From Microcella sp. (lineage in GTDB: Bacteria > Actinomycetota > Actinomycetes > Actinomycetales > Microbacteriaceae), in the NCBI GenBank assembly GCA_030158585.1, contig JAOASR010000099.1, forward strand, positions 1 to 46,439: a stretch of 46,439 nucleotides of DNA. Reading direction: 5' to 3'. Shown here one piece after another: positions 23,739 through 34,377 of this stretch. The position numbers were made by a program, and so were the translations under genes. The notes beneath the pieces were generated by a model, which saw only the letters and a program-made list of their open reading frames with translations, was not told the DNA's origin and made no database searches. The number at the start of each line of letters is the position of its first letter. Within the stretch, counting starts at the first letter, position 1.

Positions 23739-24776
23739 ATGGACACCTTCGACTGGTCAGCCCTCGGCGACGGCGTCTACGCCTGGTATCTGGCGTGGCG
23801 CGTTCCCCTGCGCATCCTCGGCGTCATCGTCGGCGCCGTTCTGCTGCGCGCGATCCTGCGCGCGTCGATCAGGCGCGTCGTCGACCGCGTCGTCGGCAGC
23901 GTCAAGAAGGCGCAGGCGGTCGAGCACACGGTCGAGCTCACGGCCTCTCCGCTGCACGCCGTGCGTGTCGTGCAGCGCACGCGCACGATCGGCTCGGTGC
24001 TCAACAACCTCGTGACGTGGACGATCGTGTCGATCGCCATCGTGCTCGTGCTCAGCGAGCTGCAGTTCTCGGTGACGGCGCTCATCGCCTCGGCGGGCAT
24101 CCTCGGCGCGGCCCTCGGCTTCGGCGCCCAGAACGTCGTGAAAGACATGCTCAACGGCCTGTTCATGGTGTTCGAGGATCAGCTCGGGGTCGGCGACATC
24201 GTCGACCTCGTCACCACGCAGGGTCCCGTCTCGGGTGTCGTCGAGATCGTGGGCGTGCGCGTGACGCAGGTGCGCGACGTCAACGGCACGCTCTGGTACG
24301 TGCGCAACGGCGAGATCACGAACGTCGGCAACAAGTCGCAGGGCTGGGCGCGCGTCATCCTCGACATCCCCGCCCCGTACACGGCCGACATCGACGCAGT
24401 CGAGAAGGCGATGCTCGACACCGCGCAGGCGATGGCGAACGACCCCACGTGGCGCCGCAAGATCCTCGAGAAGCCCGAGGTGTGGGGCATCGAGTCGATC
24501 TCGGCCGAGGCGCTCGTCATCAGGCTCGTGGTGAAGGTTCGCTCGGGCGATCAGTTCGACATCGCCCGCGACCTGCGACGTCGCATGAAGATCGCGCTCG
24601 ACGACCTCGGCGTCGCGCTGCCCGCGCTCAACCGCCTCGTGCTCGACGGGCTCGACGCGAAGGCGCCGCGCAAGCCGGCGGGCAGGCCGGTCTCGCGGGC
24701 CGCTGGCGCGACTGCGGCGGATGCTCCCCCGACGTCGTCCGAGGATGAGACCACGCCGTCGAAGGCGGCCGACTGA
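23739..24776 (+). CDS. Small-conductance mechanosensitive channel, MscS family
   Basis: A 345-residue channel protein that opens under membrane tension to release solutes. Three membrane segments are predicted at about 17-38, 85-106 and 111-135. The pore helix TM3 reads ALIASAGILGAALGFGAQNVVKD followed by GLFMVFEDQLGVGD, the most conserved MscS segment. The beta domain (VVEIVGVRVTQVRDVNGTLWYVRNG) and the C-terminal alpha/beta domain follow. A disordered basic tail of about 40 residues closes it. The ATG at 23739 is supported by the TAGGCT box; an in-frame GTG 3 nt earlier is possible. The stop overlaps the globin start (TGATG). Confidence 0.95.
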   Translation: MDTFDWSALGDGVYAWYLAWRVPLRILGVIVGAVLLRAILRASIRRVVDRVVGSVKKAQAVEHTVELTASPLHAVRVVQRTRTIGSVLNNLVTWTIVSIAIVLVLSELQFSVTALIASAGILGAALGFGAQNVVKDMLNGLFMVFEDQLGVGDIVDLVTTQGPVSGVVEIVGVRVTQVRDVNGTLWYVRNGEITNVGNKSQGWARVILDIPAPYTADIDAVEKAMLDTAQAMANDPTWRRKILEKPEVWGIESISAEALVIRLVVKVRSGDQFDIARDLRRRMKIALDDLGVALPALNRLVLDGLDAKAPRKPAGRPVSRAAGATAADAPPTSSEDETTPSKAAD

Positions 24777-25189
24777 TGGCCGACCTCACCCTCGGTGCCA
24801 CCGGCGGGCCGACCGACCCGATGTTCGAGCAGGTCGGCGGACACGCGACGTTCGATCGCCTCGTGCGCGCGTTCTATGCGGGCATCGAGAGCGACCCGGT
24901 GCTGCGCCCGATGTACCCCGACGACGACATGGAGGGCGCCGTCTGGCGACTGACCGCCTTTCTCGAGCAGTACTGGGGCGGGCCGACGACGTACAGCGAG
25001 CAGCGCGGGCACCCTCGGCTGCGCATGCGGCACATGCCGTTCAAGGTGAATCCCGATGCGCGCGACCGCTGGCTCACGCACATGCGCGCTGCGCTCGACT
25101 CGCTCGCGCTGCCGCCGCTGCACGAGGAAGCGATCTGGGACCACATGCTGCGGGCCGCGCACGCGATGGTGAACACGTTCGAGGAGTGA
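24776..25189 (+). CDS. glbO: Truncated haemoglobin, group II (TrHbO)
   Basis: A 137-residue 2-on-2 globin. Tyr B10 is in VRAFYAGI, the CD1 Tyr in LRPMYPDDD, the proximal His F8 in RMRHMPF, and Trp G8 in DRWLTHM, which together mark group II. The glycine motifs (VGG near the start, WGGPTTY between E and F) are conserved. Such proteins bind oxygen and may detoxify NO or peroxide or shuttle oxygen. The ATG shares one base with the mscS stop (TGATG), so co-translation is likely. Confidence 0.96.
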   Translation: MADLTLGATGGPTDPMFEQVGGHATFDRLVRAFYAGIESDPVLRPMYPDDDMEGAVWRLTAFLEQYWGGPTTYSEQRGHPRLRMRHMPFKVNPDARDRWLTHMRAALDSLALPPLHEEAIWDHMLRAAHAMVNTFEE

Positions 25190-25212
25190 TGGTCGGTGCG
25201 GTGCCGCCCCGC

Positions 25213-25218
25213 TAAGGT
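25213..25218 (+). promoter_or_regulatory. -10 box TAAGGT of a leaderless transcript (lipoprotein gene)
   Basis: TAAGGT is followed by 6 nt and then ATG at 25225, again without room for a ribosome binding site. Confidence 0.5.
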
Positions 25219-25224
25219 CTGGGC

Positions 25225-25515
25225 ATGAAGTACCGCAGTGGCCTGGTGATCGTCGCGATCGCGCTGTCGGTCGGCGGATGCTCCAGCTCCGCTGACCGGT
25301 GCACCGAGAGCTTCGATGCCGAGGTCATCCCGAGCGCCGAGGGCTACCCGTCGCGCGTCGCGGCTGTCGAGGCCTGGGCAGCGGACGGCCCGGCTCCCGA
25401 CTCGGGATGGACCGAGACCTCGACCGGCGCGACGGCCGGCGACTGGGTGGTCACGACGGTGCAGACCGCCGATGGCGGTTGGCTCGTTGAATCAATGCGC
25501 TGCGCGGTGGGGTAA
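25225..25515 (+). CDS. Small lipoprotein
   Basis: A 96-residue exported protein. A lipoprotein signal (MKYRSG, then hydrophobic LVIVAIAL) ends in the lipobox LSVGGC, with Cys19 as the likely lipidated residue. The mature part contains two more Cys, possibly a disulfide, and alternates short strands and turns. No family was recognised. The gene is alone, between the globin gene and the convergent end of the leucine-catabolic operon. Confidence 0.8.
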   Translation: MKYRSGLVIVAIALSVGGCSSSADRCTESFDAEVIPSAEGYPSRVAAVEAWAADGPAPDSGWTETSTGATAGDWVVTTVQTADGGWLVESMRCAVG

Positions 25516-25634
25516 CCCGTCCGCTGTCCTTCTGAAAGTGCGGACCGGGTGAATCATGCTCGCGCGATCCGCACTTATCGAAGCGCCTACCCGAGAAGTA
25601 CCCAGGCCCACGCTGTGGCAGACGGAGTGCGCGG

Positions 25635-26483
25635 CTACCCCGCGCGCTGCAGCACTCGGCGCGCGTGGCGCAGCACGGGCTCGTCGACCATGCGGCCCTC
25701 GTGCGAGAAGACTCCCCCGGCCCCGGCCCCGACGTCCGCGGCCGCCTCGAGCACGCCGCGCGCCCACGCGACCTCGTCAGCCGAGGGCCGGTACGCGGCC
25801 CTGATCGTCTCGACCTGGCCCGGGTGGATGCACGCCGTTGCCGCGAAGCCCTGCGCGACCGCGTCGCGCGCCTCCTCCTCGAGACCGATGAGGTCGGCGA
25901 TGTCGAGGTGCACGGCGTCGATCGCGGCTTTGCCGTGCCCGCCCGCGGCGAGCAGCACGCGCGCTCGGGCGTGCCGCGCGACGTCGCGATAGCGGCCGTC
26001 GGGCCCGCGGCTCGAGGTGCCGCCGAGCGAGGCGACGAGGTCCTCGGCGCCCCACATGAGCGCGACGACCGTGGGTTCAGCCGCAAGGGCCTCGGCGGAA
26101 AGCACGCCGGCCGCCGTCTCGACGAGCGCGACGATCGCGCAGCCGCTCTCGGCGGCGAGCACTGCGGCTTCCTCGGCCCGCTCGGCCTTCGGCAGCATGA
26201 GCAGGCGGTAGCCGGTCTCCGAGACCGCGGCGACGTCGAGCGCGTGGTCGACCGAGCCGGCCGCGTTGACGCGCACGATCGTGCGGGTGGGGTCGAGATT
26301 CGAGGCCCGCAGCGCCTCGCGCGCGCGCTCCTTCGCGGCCGGCGCCACAGCATCCTCGAGATCGATGATGACCGCGTCGGCGCGGTCGCCGGCCTTCGCG
26401 AAGCGCTCGGGGCGGTCGCCCGGCACGAACAGGATCGCCGGGCCGAGCGCGAAAACCGCGCCGCCGACAGCCTCCGAGCTCAT
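25635..26483 (-). CDS. CitE-like CoA-ester lyase (HpcH/HpaI family)
   Basis: A 282-residue TIM-barrel lyase related to the beta subunit of citrate lyase. The landmarks are ILFVPGDRPERFAKA, DAVIIDLEDAVAPAAKE (metal/CoA loop), VRVNAAGS, LMLPKAE, VALVETAAGVL (metal-binding Glu), MWGAEDL and a C-terminal ATACIHPGQVETIRAAY motif. It is the last gene of the minus-strand operon, its ATG overlapping the MaoC stop in ATGA. In M. tuberculosis the equivalent position is held by Rv2498c, reported (recalled) to act on 3-hydroxyacyl-CoAs such as HMG-CoA. As no DRE-TIM HMG-CoA lyase is nearby, this protein may do the final cleavage of leucine breakdown. Confidence 0.92.
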   Translation of the reverse strand: MSSEAVGGAVFALGPAILFVPGDRPERFAKAGDRADAVIIDLEDAVAPAAKERAREALRASNLDPTRTIVRVNAAGSVDHALDVAAVSETGYRLLMLPKAERAEEAAVLAAESGCAIVALVETAAGVLSAEALAAEPTVVALMWGAEDLVASLGGTSSRGPDGRYRDVARHARARVLLAAGGHGKAAIDAVHLDIADLIGLEEEARDAVAQGFAATACIHPGQVETIRAAYRPSADEVAWARGVLEAAADVGAGAGGVFSHEGRMVDEPVLRHARRVLQRAG

Positions 26484-26980
26484 GGGGCGTGCCCCTCGCG
26501 CCACACGAGCGTCGAGCGAGTCGCCGTCGCGACGACGACGCCCTCCTGGTTGCGTCCGGTGTGGCGCAGCGTCACGATGCCCTGGCCGGGCCGCGAGCCC
26601 GAGAGCCGCTTCGCCTCGACGAGCGTCTCGCTGTAGAGAGTGTCGCCGTGCCGCATCGGGTGCGGGAAGGCGACCTCGCCGAAGCCGAGGTTCGCGACGA
26701 TCGTGCCCTGGGTGAGCTGGGCGACGGATGCTCCCACGAGGGTCGAGAGCGTGAGCATCGAGTTCACCAGCCGCTCGCCGAAGGGCTGCTCGGCCGACCA
26801 CGCCGCGTCGAGGTGCAGCGACTGCGTGTTCATCGTGAGGGTCGTGAAGAGCACGTTGTCGGCCTCGGTGAGCGTGCGACCCGGGGCGTGCACGTAGGTC
26901 GCGCCGACCTCGAACTCGTCGAACCAGAGGCCGCGCTGCACGATGCGGCGGCCGGCCGGCTCGCCGCCGCCGGTGCTCAC
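26480..26980 (-). CDS. MaoC-family acyl-CoA hydratase
   Basis: A 166-residue hot-dog-fold hydratase. The opening FDEFEVGATYVHAPGRTLTEADNVLFTTLTMNTQSLHLD carries the MaoC active-site pattern, with the Asp at 41 and His at 56. The LVNSMLTLSTLVGASV helix and later YSETLVEAKRLSGSRPGQGIVTL strands complete the fold. The start is GTG (26980), overlapping the dehydrogenase stop in GTGA; the stop overlaps the CitE start in ATGA. In a leucine pathway it may hydrate 3-methylglutaconyl-CoA, replacing a crotonase-type enzyme; this is inference from context. Confidence 0.92.
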   Translation of the reverse strand: MSTGGGEPAGRRIVQRGLWFDEFEVGATYVHAPGRTLTEADNVLFTTLTMNTQSLHLDAAWSAEQPFGERLVNSMLTLSTLVGASVAQLTQGTIVANLGFGEVAFPHPMRHGDTLYSETLVEAKRLSGSRPGQGIVTLRHTGRNQEGVVVATATRSTLVWREGHAP

Positions 26981-28121
26981 GCGAACCCCAGCTCGCGGGC
27001 GATGATCATGAGCTGCACCTCGGTCGTGCCCTCGCCGATCTCGATGACCTTCGAGTCGCGGTAGTGGCGGGCGACGCGGTACTCGTTCATGAATCCGTAG
27101 CCTCCGAAGATCTGGGTGGCGTCGCGGGCGTTGTCCATCGCCGCTTCGCTCGCCACCATCTTGGCGATGCTCGCCTGCTTCTTGAAGGGCTTTCCGGCCA
27201 CGAGTCGGAACGCCGCGTCGTACGTCGTCAACCGCGCCTGGTGCACGCGCGCCTCCATGCGCGCGAGCGTGAAGGCGATGTGCTGGTTCGCCCCGATCGG
27301 GCGACCGAAGACCTTGCGGCTCTTCGCGTAGGCGACCGCCTCGTCGAGGCAGCCCTGCGCAGCGCCCGTGCCGAGCGCCGCGAAGGCGACGCGACCTTCG
27401 TCGAGCGTCTGAATGAAGTTGGCGAACCCGCGCCCGCGCTCCCCCAGCAGGTTCGCCTCGGGCACGCGCGCGCCCTGGAACGTCAGCGGGTGCGTGTCGG
27501 AGGCGTGCCAGCCGACCTTGTCGTAGGCGGGCTCGACCGTGAAGCCGGGCGTGCCCGACGGCACGAGGATCGCGCTGAGCTCGGCCTTGCCCTTGTCGTC
27601 GCGCCCCGTCACCGCCGTGACGGTCACGAGCTCAGTGATGGGCGTGCCCGAGTTGGTGATGAACTGCTTCGAACCATCGATGACCCACTCGCCGGCCTCC
27701 AGGCGCGCGGTCGTGCGCGTCGCGCCCGCATCGGAGCCCGCCTCGGCCTCGGTGAGCCCGAACCCGGCGAGCGCCTCGCCCGAGGTCAAGCGCGGCAGCC
27801 ACTGCTGCTTCTGCTCCTCGGTGCCGCTGCGGAAGATCGGCATCGCGCCGAGCCCGACACCCGCCTCGAGAGTCACGGCGATCGACTGGTCGACGCGCGC
27901 GAGCTCCTCGATCGCGAGGCACAGCTCGACGTAGGTGCCGCCCTGCCCGCCGTACTCCTCGGGGAACGGCAGCCCGAACAGCCCCATCTCGCCCATCTGC
28001 GCGACGACCGCCATGGGCAGCGTCTTCGTGCGGTCGGCCTCGTAGGCGACGGGGTCGACGACCTCGTTCGCGAACTCGCGCACCATGCTCTGCAGCTCGA
28101 GCTGCTCATCGCTGAATTCGA

Positions 28122-28125
<4 letters not shown>
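26977..28125 (-). CDS. Acyl-CoA dehydrogenase, isovaleryl-CoA type
   Basis: A 382-residue FAD-dependent dehydrogenase inserting the alpha-beta double bond in an acyl-CoA. Landmarks are [28 protein letters not shown] (FAD/substrate loop), [38 protein letters not shown], and [34 protein letters not shown] near the C-terminus. The family's catalytic base may be the Glu of the C-terminal IGEGTTEVQ segment or, as in isovaleryl-CoA dehydrogenase, an earlier Glu; the assignment is not clear by eye. Operon context (carboxylase upstream, MaoC and CitE downstream) points to isovaleryl-CoA or another branched acyl-CoA. Both ends overlap neighbours by 4 nt. Confidence 0.94.
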
Positions 28126-30247
<2,122 letters not shown>

Positions 30248-30251
<4 letters not shown>

Positions 30252-31852
30252 ATCCGGAAGAGGCCGAAGGCCGGGTCGGGCAGCGGCGCGCGGCTGCAGA
30301 CGTCGAGGGCGAGGCCGAGCACGGTGCGAGTGTCGGCGGGGTCGATGATGCCGTCGTCCCACAGGCGGCCGGTCGAGAAGTAGGGGCTGCCCTCGGCCTC
30401 GTACTGAGCGCGGATGGGGCGCTCGAACGCCTCCTGCTCCTCGGCGCTCCACGCGTCGCCGAGCTGGTCGCGGCGCACGGTGCCGAGCACGGCGGCGGCC
30501 TGGTTGCCGCCCATGACCGAGATGCGGGCGTTGGGCCACATCCAGAGGAAGCGCGGCGAGTACGCCCGCCCGCACATCGAGTAGTTGCCGGCGCCGAACG
30601 ATCCGCCGATGACGACCGTGAGCTTCGGCACGCGCGTCGTCGCGACCGCGGTGACCATCTTCGCGCCGTGCTTGGCGATGCCGCCCGCCTCGGCGTCGCG
30701 GCCGACCATGAAGCCAGAGATGTTCTGCAGAAACAGCAGGGGCACCCCGCGCTGGTCGCACAGCTCGATGAAGTGCGCGCCCTTCGCGGCCGACTCGCTG
30801 AACAGCACGCCGTTGTTGGCGACGATGCCGACGGGGTGGCCGTGGATGCGCGCGAACCCGGTCACGAGGGTGTCGCCGTACTCGCGCTTGAACTCGTGCC
30901 AGCTTCCGCCGCCGTCGACGAGCCTCGCGATGACCTCGCGCACGTCGTACGGGGTCTGCACGTCGGGCGGGATGACGTCGTAGAGCGTGGCCTCGTCGAC
31001 GGCGGGCGAGATGCTCTCGCCGACCTCCCACGCGGGCGCGGCGGGCGGCGGCACGGTGGCGAGGATGTCGCGCACGATGTCCAGCGCGTGCCGATCGTCA
31101 TCGGCGAGGTGGTCGACCACGCCCGAGACGCGCGCGTGCGTGTCGCCGCCGCCGAGCTCCTCAGCGCTCACGACCTCGCCGATCGCGGCCTTCACGAGCG
31201 GCGGGCCGCCGAGGAAGATCGTGCCCTGATTGCGCACGATCACGGTCTCGTCGCTCATCGCGGGCACGTACGCGCCGCCCGCCGTGCACGACCCCATGAC
31301 GGAGGCGATCTGCGGGATGCCCGCCGCCGACATCCGCGCCTGGTTGAAGAAGATGCGCCCGAAGTGATCGCGGTCGGGGAAGACCTCGGCCTGCAGCGGC
31401 AGGAACGCGCCGCCCGAGTCGACGAGGTACACGCACGGCAGGCGGTTCTCGAGCGCGACCTCCTGCGCCCGCAGGTGCTTCTTGACCGTCATCGGGAAGT
31501 ACGTGCCGCCCTTGACCGTCGCGTCGTTGCTGATGACCAGCACGTGGCGGCCGTGCACGAGGCCGATGCCGGCGATGACGCCCGCGCCGGGCGCCTCGTC
31601 CTCGTAGAGGCCGGTCGCGGCGAGCGGGGCAAGCTCGAGGAAGGGGCTGCCGTCGTCGAGCAGCGCGTCGATGCGCTCGCGCGGCAGGAGCTTGCCGCGC
31701 GCGACGTGCCGCTCGCGGCTGCGCTCGGGGCCGCCGAGGGCCGCGGTCGCGAGGCGAGCCTTCAGGTCGTCGACGAGGGCGCGCATCGCGGCGGCGTTCG
31801 GGCCGCTGCCCTCGGCCGTGCTCGTGGTCGCAGTCGTCTCGAGGGTCGCCAT
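30248..31852 (-). CDS. accD1: Acyl-CoA carboxylase beta (carboxyltransferase), methylcrotonyl-CoA type
   Basis: A 534-residue carboxyltransferase. The N-terminal part has [15 protein letters not shown]; then [51 protein letters not shown] and [18 protein letters not shown] (first oxyanion region), and in the second half [11 protein letters not shown] and [36 protein letters not shown]. The [20 protein letters not shown] wording is typical of methylcrotonyl- or geranyl-CoA carboxylases rather than propionyl-CoA carboxylase. It is the first gene of the operon. GAAGGAG lies before ATG 31852. A divergent TetR gene and its operator lie upstream. Confidence 0.94.
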
Positions 31853-31916
31853 CGACCGCTCCTTCTCGTCGAGGGCTTGTGGCCCTGCTACGGTGCTGGG
31901 GTCTCGCCGCCGTTCG

Positions 31917-31957
31917 GTTAACGACCGCTCACCGATTCAGGTTAGTGATCGTTCACC
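31917..31957. promoter_or_regulatory. Two-copy operator between the carboxylase operon and tetR
   Basis: Two 17-bp direct copies of GTTARYGAYCGYTCACC lie at 31917-31933 and 31941-31957; they differ only by transitions. The second contains GTGA-TCGT-TCAC, an inverted repeat. The centre-to-centre distance is 24 bp. The right copy covers the expected -35 region of tetR (its -10 is at 31966), the left copy is near the -35 region of the minus-strand operon, so one regulator could repress both. Confidence 0.65.
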
Positions 31958-31965
31958 GGCCTGTC

Positions 31966-31971
31966 TACACT
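31966..31971 (+). promoter_or_regulatory. -10 box TACACT of a leaderless transcript (tetR)
   Basis: TACACT is followed by 6 nt and then the ATG at 31978; the operator copy at 31941-31957 sits just upstream. Confidence 0.6.
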
Positions 31972-31977
31972 GGCGGC

Positions 31978-32595
31978 ATGACGGCGACGACGGATGCTCG
32001 TGCCGGGGCTTCCCCCGAGCTCACGACCGCGCGCGACCGGGCCAAGGCCGAGCGCCGCGCGACTCTGCTCGCGGCGGCGGCGCAGCTCTTCGCCGAGCGC
32101 GGATTCCCGCGCGTCTCGCTCGACGAGCTCGGCGCCGCGGCCGGCGTCAGCGGGCCCGCCGTCTACAAGCACTTCGTGAGCAAGCAGGCGGTCCTCGCGG
32201 CGATCCTCGTCGGGGCGAGCGAGGGGCTGCTCGCGGGCGGTCGGGCCGTCATCGCCTCGGCCGGGGTCGACGCCCGCGCTGCGCTCGAGGGTCTCGTCGC
32301 CTTCCACGTCAACTTCGCCCTCGCCAACGCCGACGTCATCCGCGTGCAGGATCACGACCTCGACTCGCTCGCCGACGACGACCGCCACACCGTGCGGGCG
32401 CTGCAGCGGGAGTACGTCGAGCTCTGGGTCGATGTGCTCGCGCGGCTGCGTCCGGCAGACGCGAGGGTCGCGCTGCGCACGCGTGCGCACGCGTGCTTCG
32501 GGCTCATCAACTCGACGCCGCACAGCTCGCGCGTCGGGGCACGGGCTGCGCGGAGCATCCTCGAATCGATGGCGCTCGCCGCTTTGACGGCGTAG
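31978..32595 (+). CDS. TetR-family regulator of the acyl-CoA catabolic operon
   Basis: A 205-residue repressor. The N-terminal helix-turn-helix lies at about 24-70: RRATLLAAAAQLFAERGFPRVSLDELGAAAGVSGPAVYKHFVSKQAVLAAIL, the canonical TetR pattern ending in YKHF. The C-terminal helical domain (75-200) should bind an acyl-CoA or related ligand. Its place beside the carboxylase operon corresponds to the TetR gene Rv2506 of M. tuberculosis (from memory). Autoregulation together with control of the divergent operon is suggested by the operator at 31917-31957. Confidence 0.93.
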   Translation: MTATTDARAGASPELTTARDRAKAERRATLLAAAAQLFAERGFPRVSLDELGAAAGVSGPAVYKHFVSKQAVLAAILVGASEGLLAGGRAVIASAGVDARAALEGLVAFHVNFALANADVIRVQDHDLDSLADDDRHTVRALQREYVELWVDVLARLRPADARVALRTRAHACFGLINSTPHSSRVGARAARSILESMALAALTA

Positions 32596-32904
32596 CCGCG
32601 CGCTGCGCTGGCGTCGCGCGCCGATGCCCCGGCGCCCCGCGCCCCGCGCCCCGCGAGTGTGCCCGAAAGTTGCGAATGGGTCGAAACGTTCCGGCGCAGG
32701 TGCAACTTTTCGGCTCACGTGCGGTCACGGCGCCGGCGAGGAGCACCAGCGCTCGGGTCTGCGGCGAGATCACGCTCCTGTTTCGGTGATCTCGTCACAG
32801 AGTCGTGATCTCGCGGAGGCAGGCGGCGGGCGGCGGGCGGCGGGCGGCGGGCGGAGGCAGGACCCAGGGCGGCGCGCAGGCCCGCGCGCCACCCCGAGCC
32901 CGAG
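32596..32904. other. Structured non-coding region between convergent tetR and bkdC
   Basis: No gene was seen. The region holds an inverted repeat CCGAAAGTTGC (32663-32673) with GCAACTTTTCGG (32702-32713, one-base bulge). It also holds GCGAGATCAC (32764-32773), which can pair with either GTGATCTCG (32786-32794) or GTGATCTCGC (32805-32814), and a tandem GGCGGGC array (about 32822-32855). These hairpins probably terminate the two convergent transcripts; the alternative pairing is unusual. Confidence 0.6.
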
Positions 32905-34377
32905 TCAGACGAGCGCGAGCACGCTCGCCGGGTCGCGCAGAATGCCGCCGATGTCGGTCAGGAACCGCGACCCCTGCTCGCCGTCGACCATGCGGTGGTC
33001 GAACGAGACGCTCAGCGTCATGACGTCGCGCAGCGCGATGCCGCCCTCGAACTCCCACGGCAGGCGCCGCACGGCCCCCATCGCGAGGATCGCCGCCTCG
33101 CCGGGGTTGATGATCGGCGTGCCCGCGTCGACGCCGAAGACGCCGATGTTGGTGATCGTGATCGTTCCGCCCGTGAGCGCCGACGGCGGCGTGCGGCCCT
33201 CGCGCGCGGTCTCGGCAAGCTCGCGGATCGCGTCGGCGAGCTGCGGCACCGTCTTCGCCTGCGCATCGCGGATGCTCGGCACGAGCAGCCCTCGCGGCGT
33301 CGCCACCGCGATGCCGAGGTGGATGTCGCGCAGCTCGACGATCTCGTTCGCCGCCTCGTCCCACCGCGCGTTGAGGCTCGGGTTGCGCGCGACCGCGAGG
33401 CACAGCGCCTTGCTCACGAGCGCGAGCATCGAGGCGCGCTGCCCGCGGGCCTTGAGCCGAGCGACGAGCTCGCTCGCGGCCGTCACGTCGATCGTCAGGA
33501 ACTCGGTCACGTGCGGCGCGCTGAACGCGCTGCGCACCATCGCCTCGGCCGTGGCCTTCCGCACGCCCTTGATGGGGTGCCGCACCTCGGCGGGGCGGCT
33601 CTCGACCGACCCGCCGATGCGGTCGACGTCGCGGTCGGTCGCGATCGAGGGGGCGGATGCCGCGGCGCGGCCATGCTCGGCGAACCGGGTCACATCGGCG
33701 CGCGTGACCTGGCCGTCGTCACCCGTACCGTGGACCTCGGAGAGGTCGACGCCGAGGTCGTGCGCGAGCTTGCGGACGGGCGGCGTCGCGAGCGCGGCGC
33801 CCCGCCGGGGTGTGCCGCCGCTGCTTCCGGGGCCGCGCGGGCCGGCGGGCTGCTCGGCCGGGCGCTCGGGGCGCTCGGGCAGCGAGCGCGCGCGACGCTT
33901 GGGGCGGCGCCCCGACTCGACGGCGGGGCCGTAGCCGACGAGCACCGCCTGACGCTCGGCGGCGGGCTCGGCGACGTCGGCTGCGGCGGGCGCCGAGGCA
34001 GAAACGGTGTCGGCGGGCGCCGCATCCGACTCGACGACGGCGGGCGTCGATACTGCGGCCGCGGGCGCGGCGTGCGCCGCGGGCGCCGCGGCGGCGGGCG
34101 GCTCGGCGCCGACGCTCGACGCGAGCGCAGCATCCGATGCCACCTCGATCGAGACGATGGGGGCCCCGACCTGCACGGTCGTGCCGGGCTCGGCGTGCAG
34201 GGCGGCGACGACTCCCGCGAAGGGCGACGGCAGCTGCACGACGGCCTTCGCGGTCTCGACGTCGGCGAGCGTCTGGTTGAGCGTCACGCGGTCGCCGACG
34301 GCGACGTGCCACTCGACGATCTCGCTCTCGGTGAGGCCCTCGCCGAGGTCGGGGAGGCGGAACTCGTGCACGGCCAT
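32905..34377 (-). CDS. bkdC: Branched-chain 2-oxoacid dehydrogenase E2 (dihydrolipoyl acyltransferase)
   Basis: A 490-residue E2 core protein. A single lipoyl domain occupies residues 1-80 with lipoyl-Lys in DVETAKAVV. An Ala/Pro/Arg-rich linker runs to about 190, then the E1/E3-binding domain (ATPPVRKLAHDLGVDLSEVHGTGDDGQVTRADV), a second linker and the catalytic domain (about 260-490) with SFDHRMVDGEQGSRFL (HxxxDG). The chain PHVTEFLTIDVT and LGIAVATPRGLLVPSI segments suit branched-chain acyl groups. The ATG shares one base with the E1-beta stop (TGATG). The E3 lipoamide dehydrogenase is not in this window. Confidence 0.94.
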   Translation of the reverse strand: MAVHEFRLPDLGEGLTESEIVEWHVAVGDRVTLNQTLADVETAKAVVQLPSPFAGVVAALHAEPGTTVQVGAPIVSIEVASDAALASSVGAEPPAAAAPAAHAAPAAAVSTPAVVESDAAPADTVSASAPAAADVAEPAAERQAVLVGYGPAVESGRRPKRRARSLPERPERPAEQPAGPRGPGSSGGTPRRGAALATPPVRKLAHDLGVDLSEVHGTGDDGQVTRADVTRFAEHGRAAASAPSIATDRDVDRIGGSVESRPAEVRHPIKGVRKATAEAMVRSAFSAPHVTEFLTIDVTAASELVARLKARGQRASMLALVSKALCLAVARNPSLNARWDEAANEIVELRDIHLGIAVATPRGLLVPSIRDAQAKTVPQLADAIRELAETAREGRTPPSALTGGTITITNIGVFGVDAGTPIINPGEAAILAMGAVRRLPWEFEGGIALRDVMTLSVSFDHRMVDGEQGSRFLTDIGGILRDPASVLALV

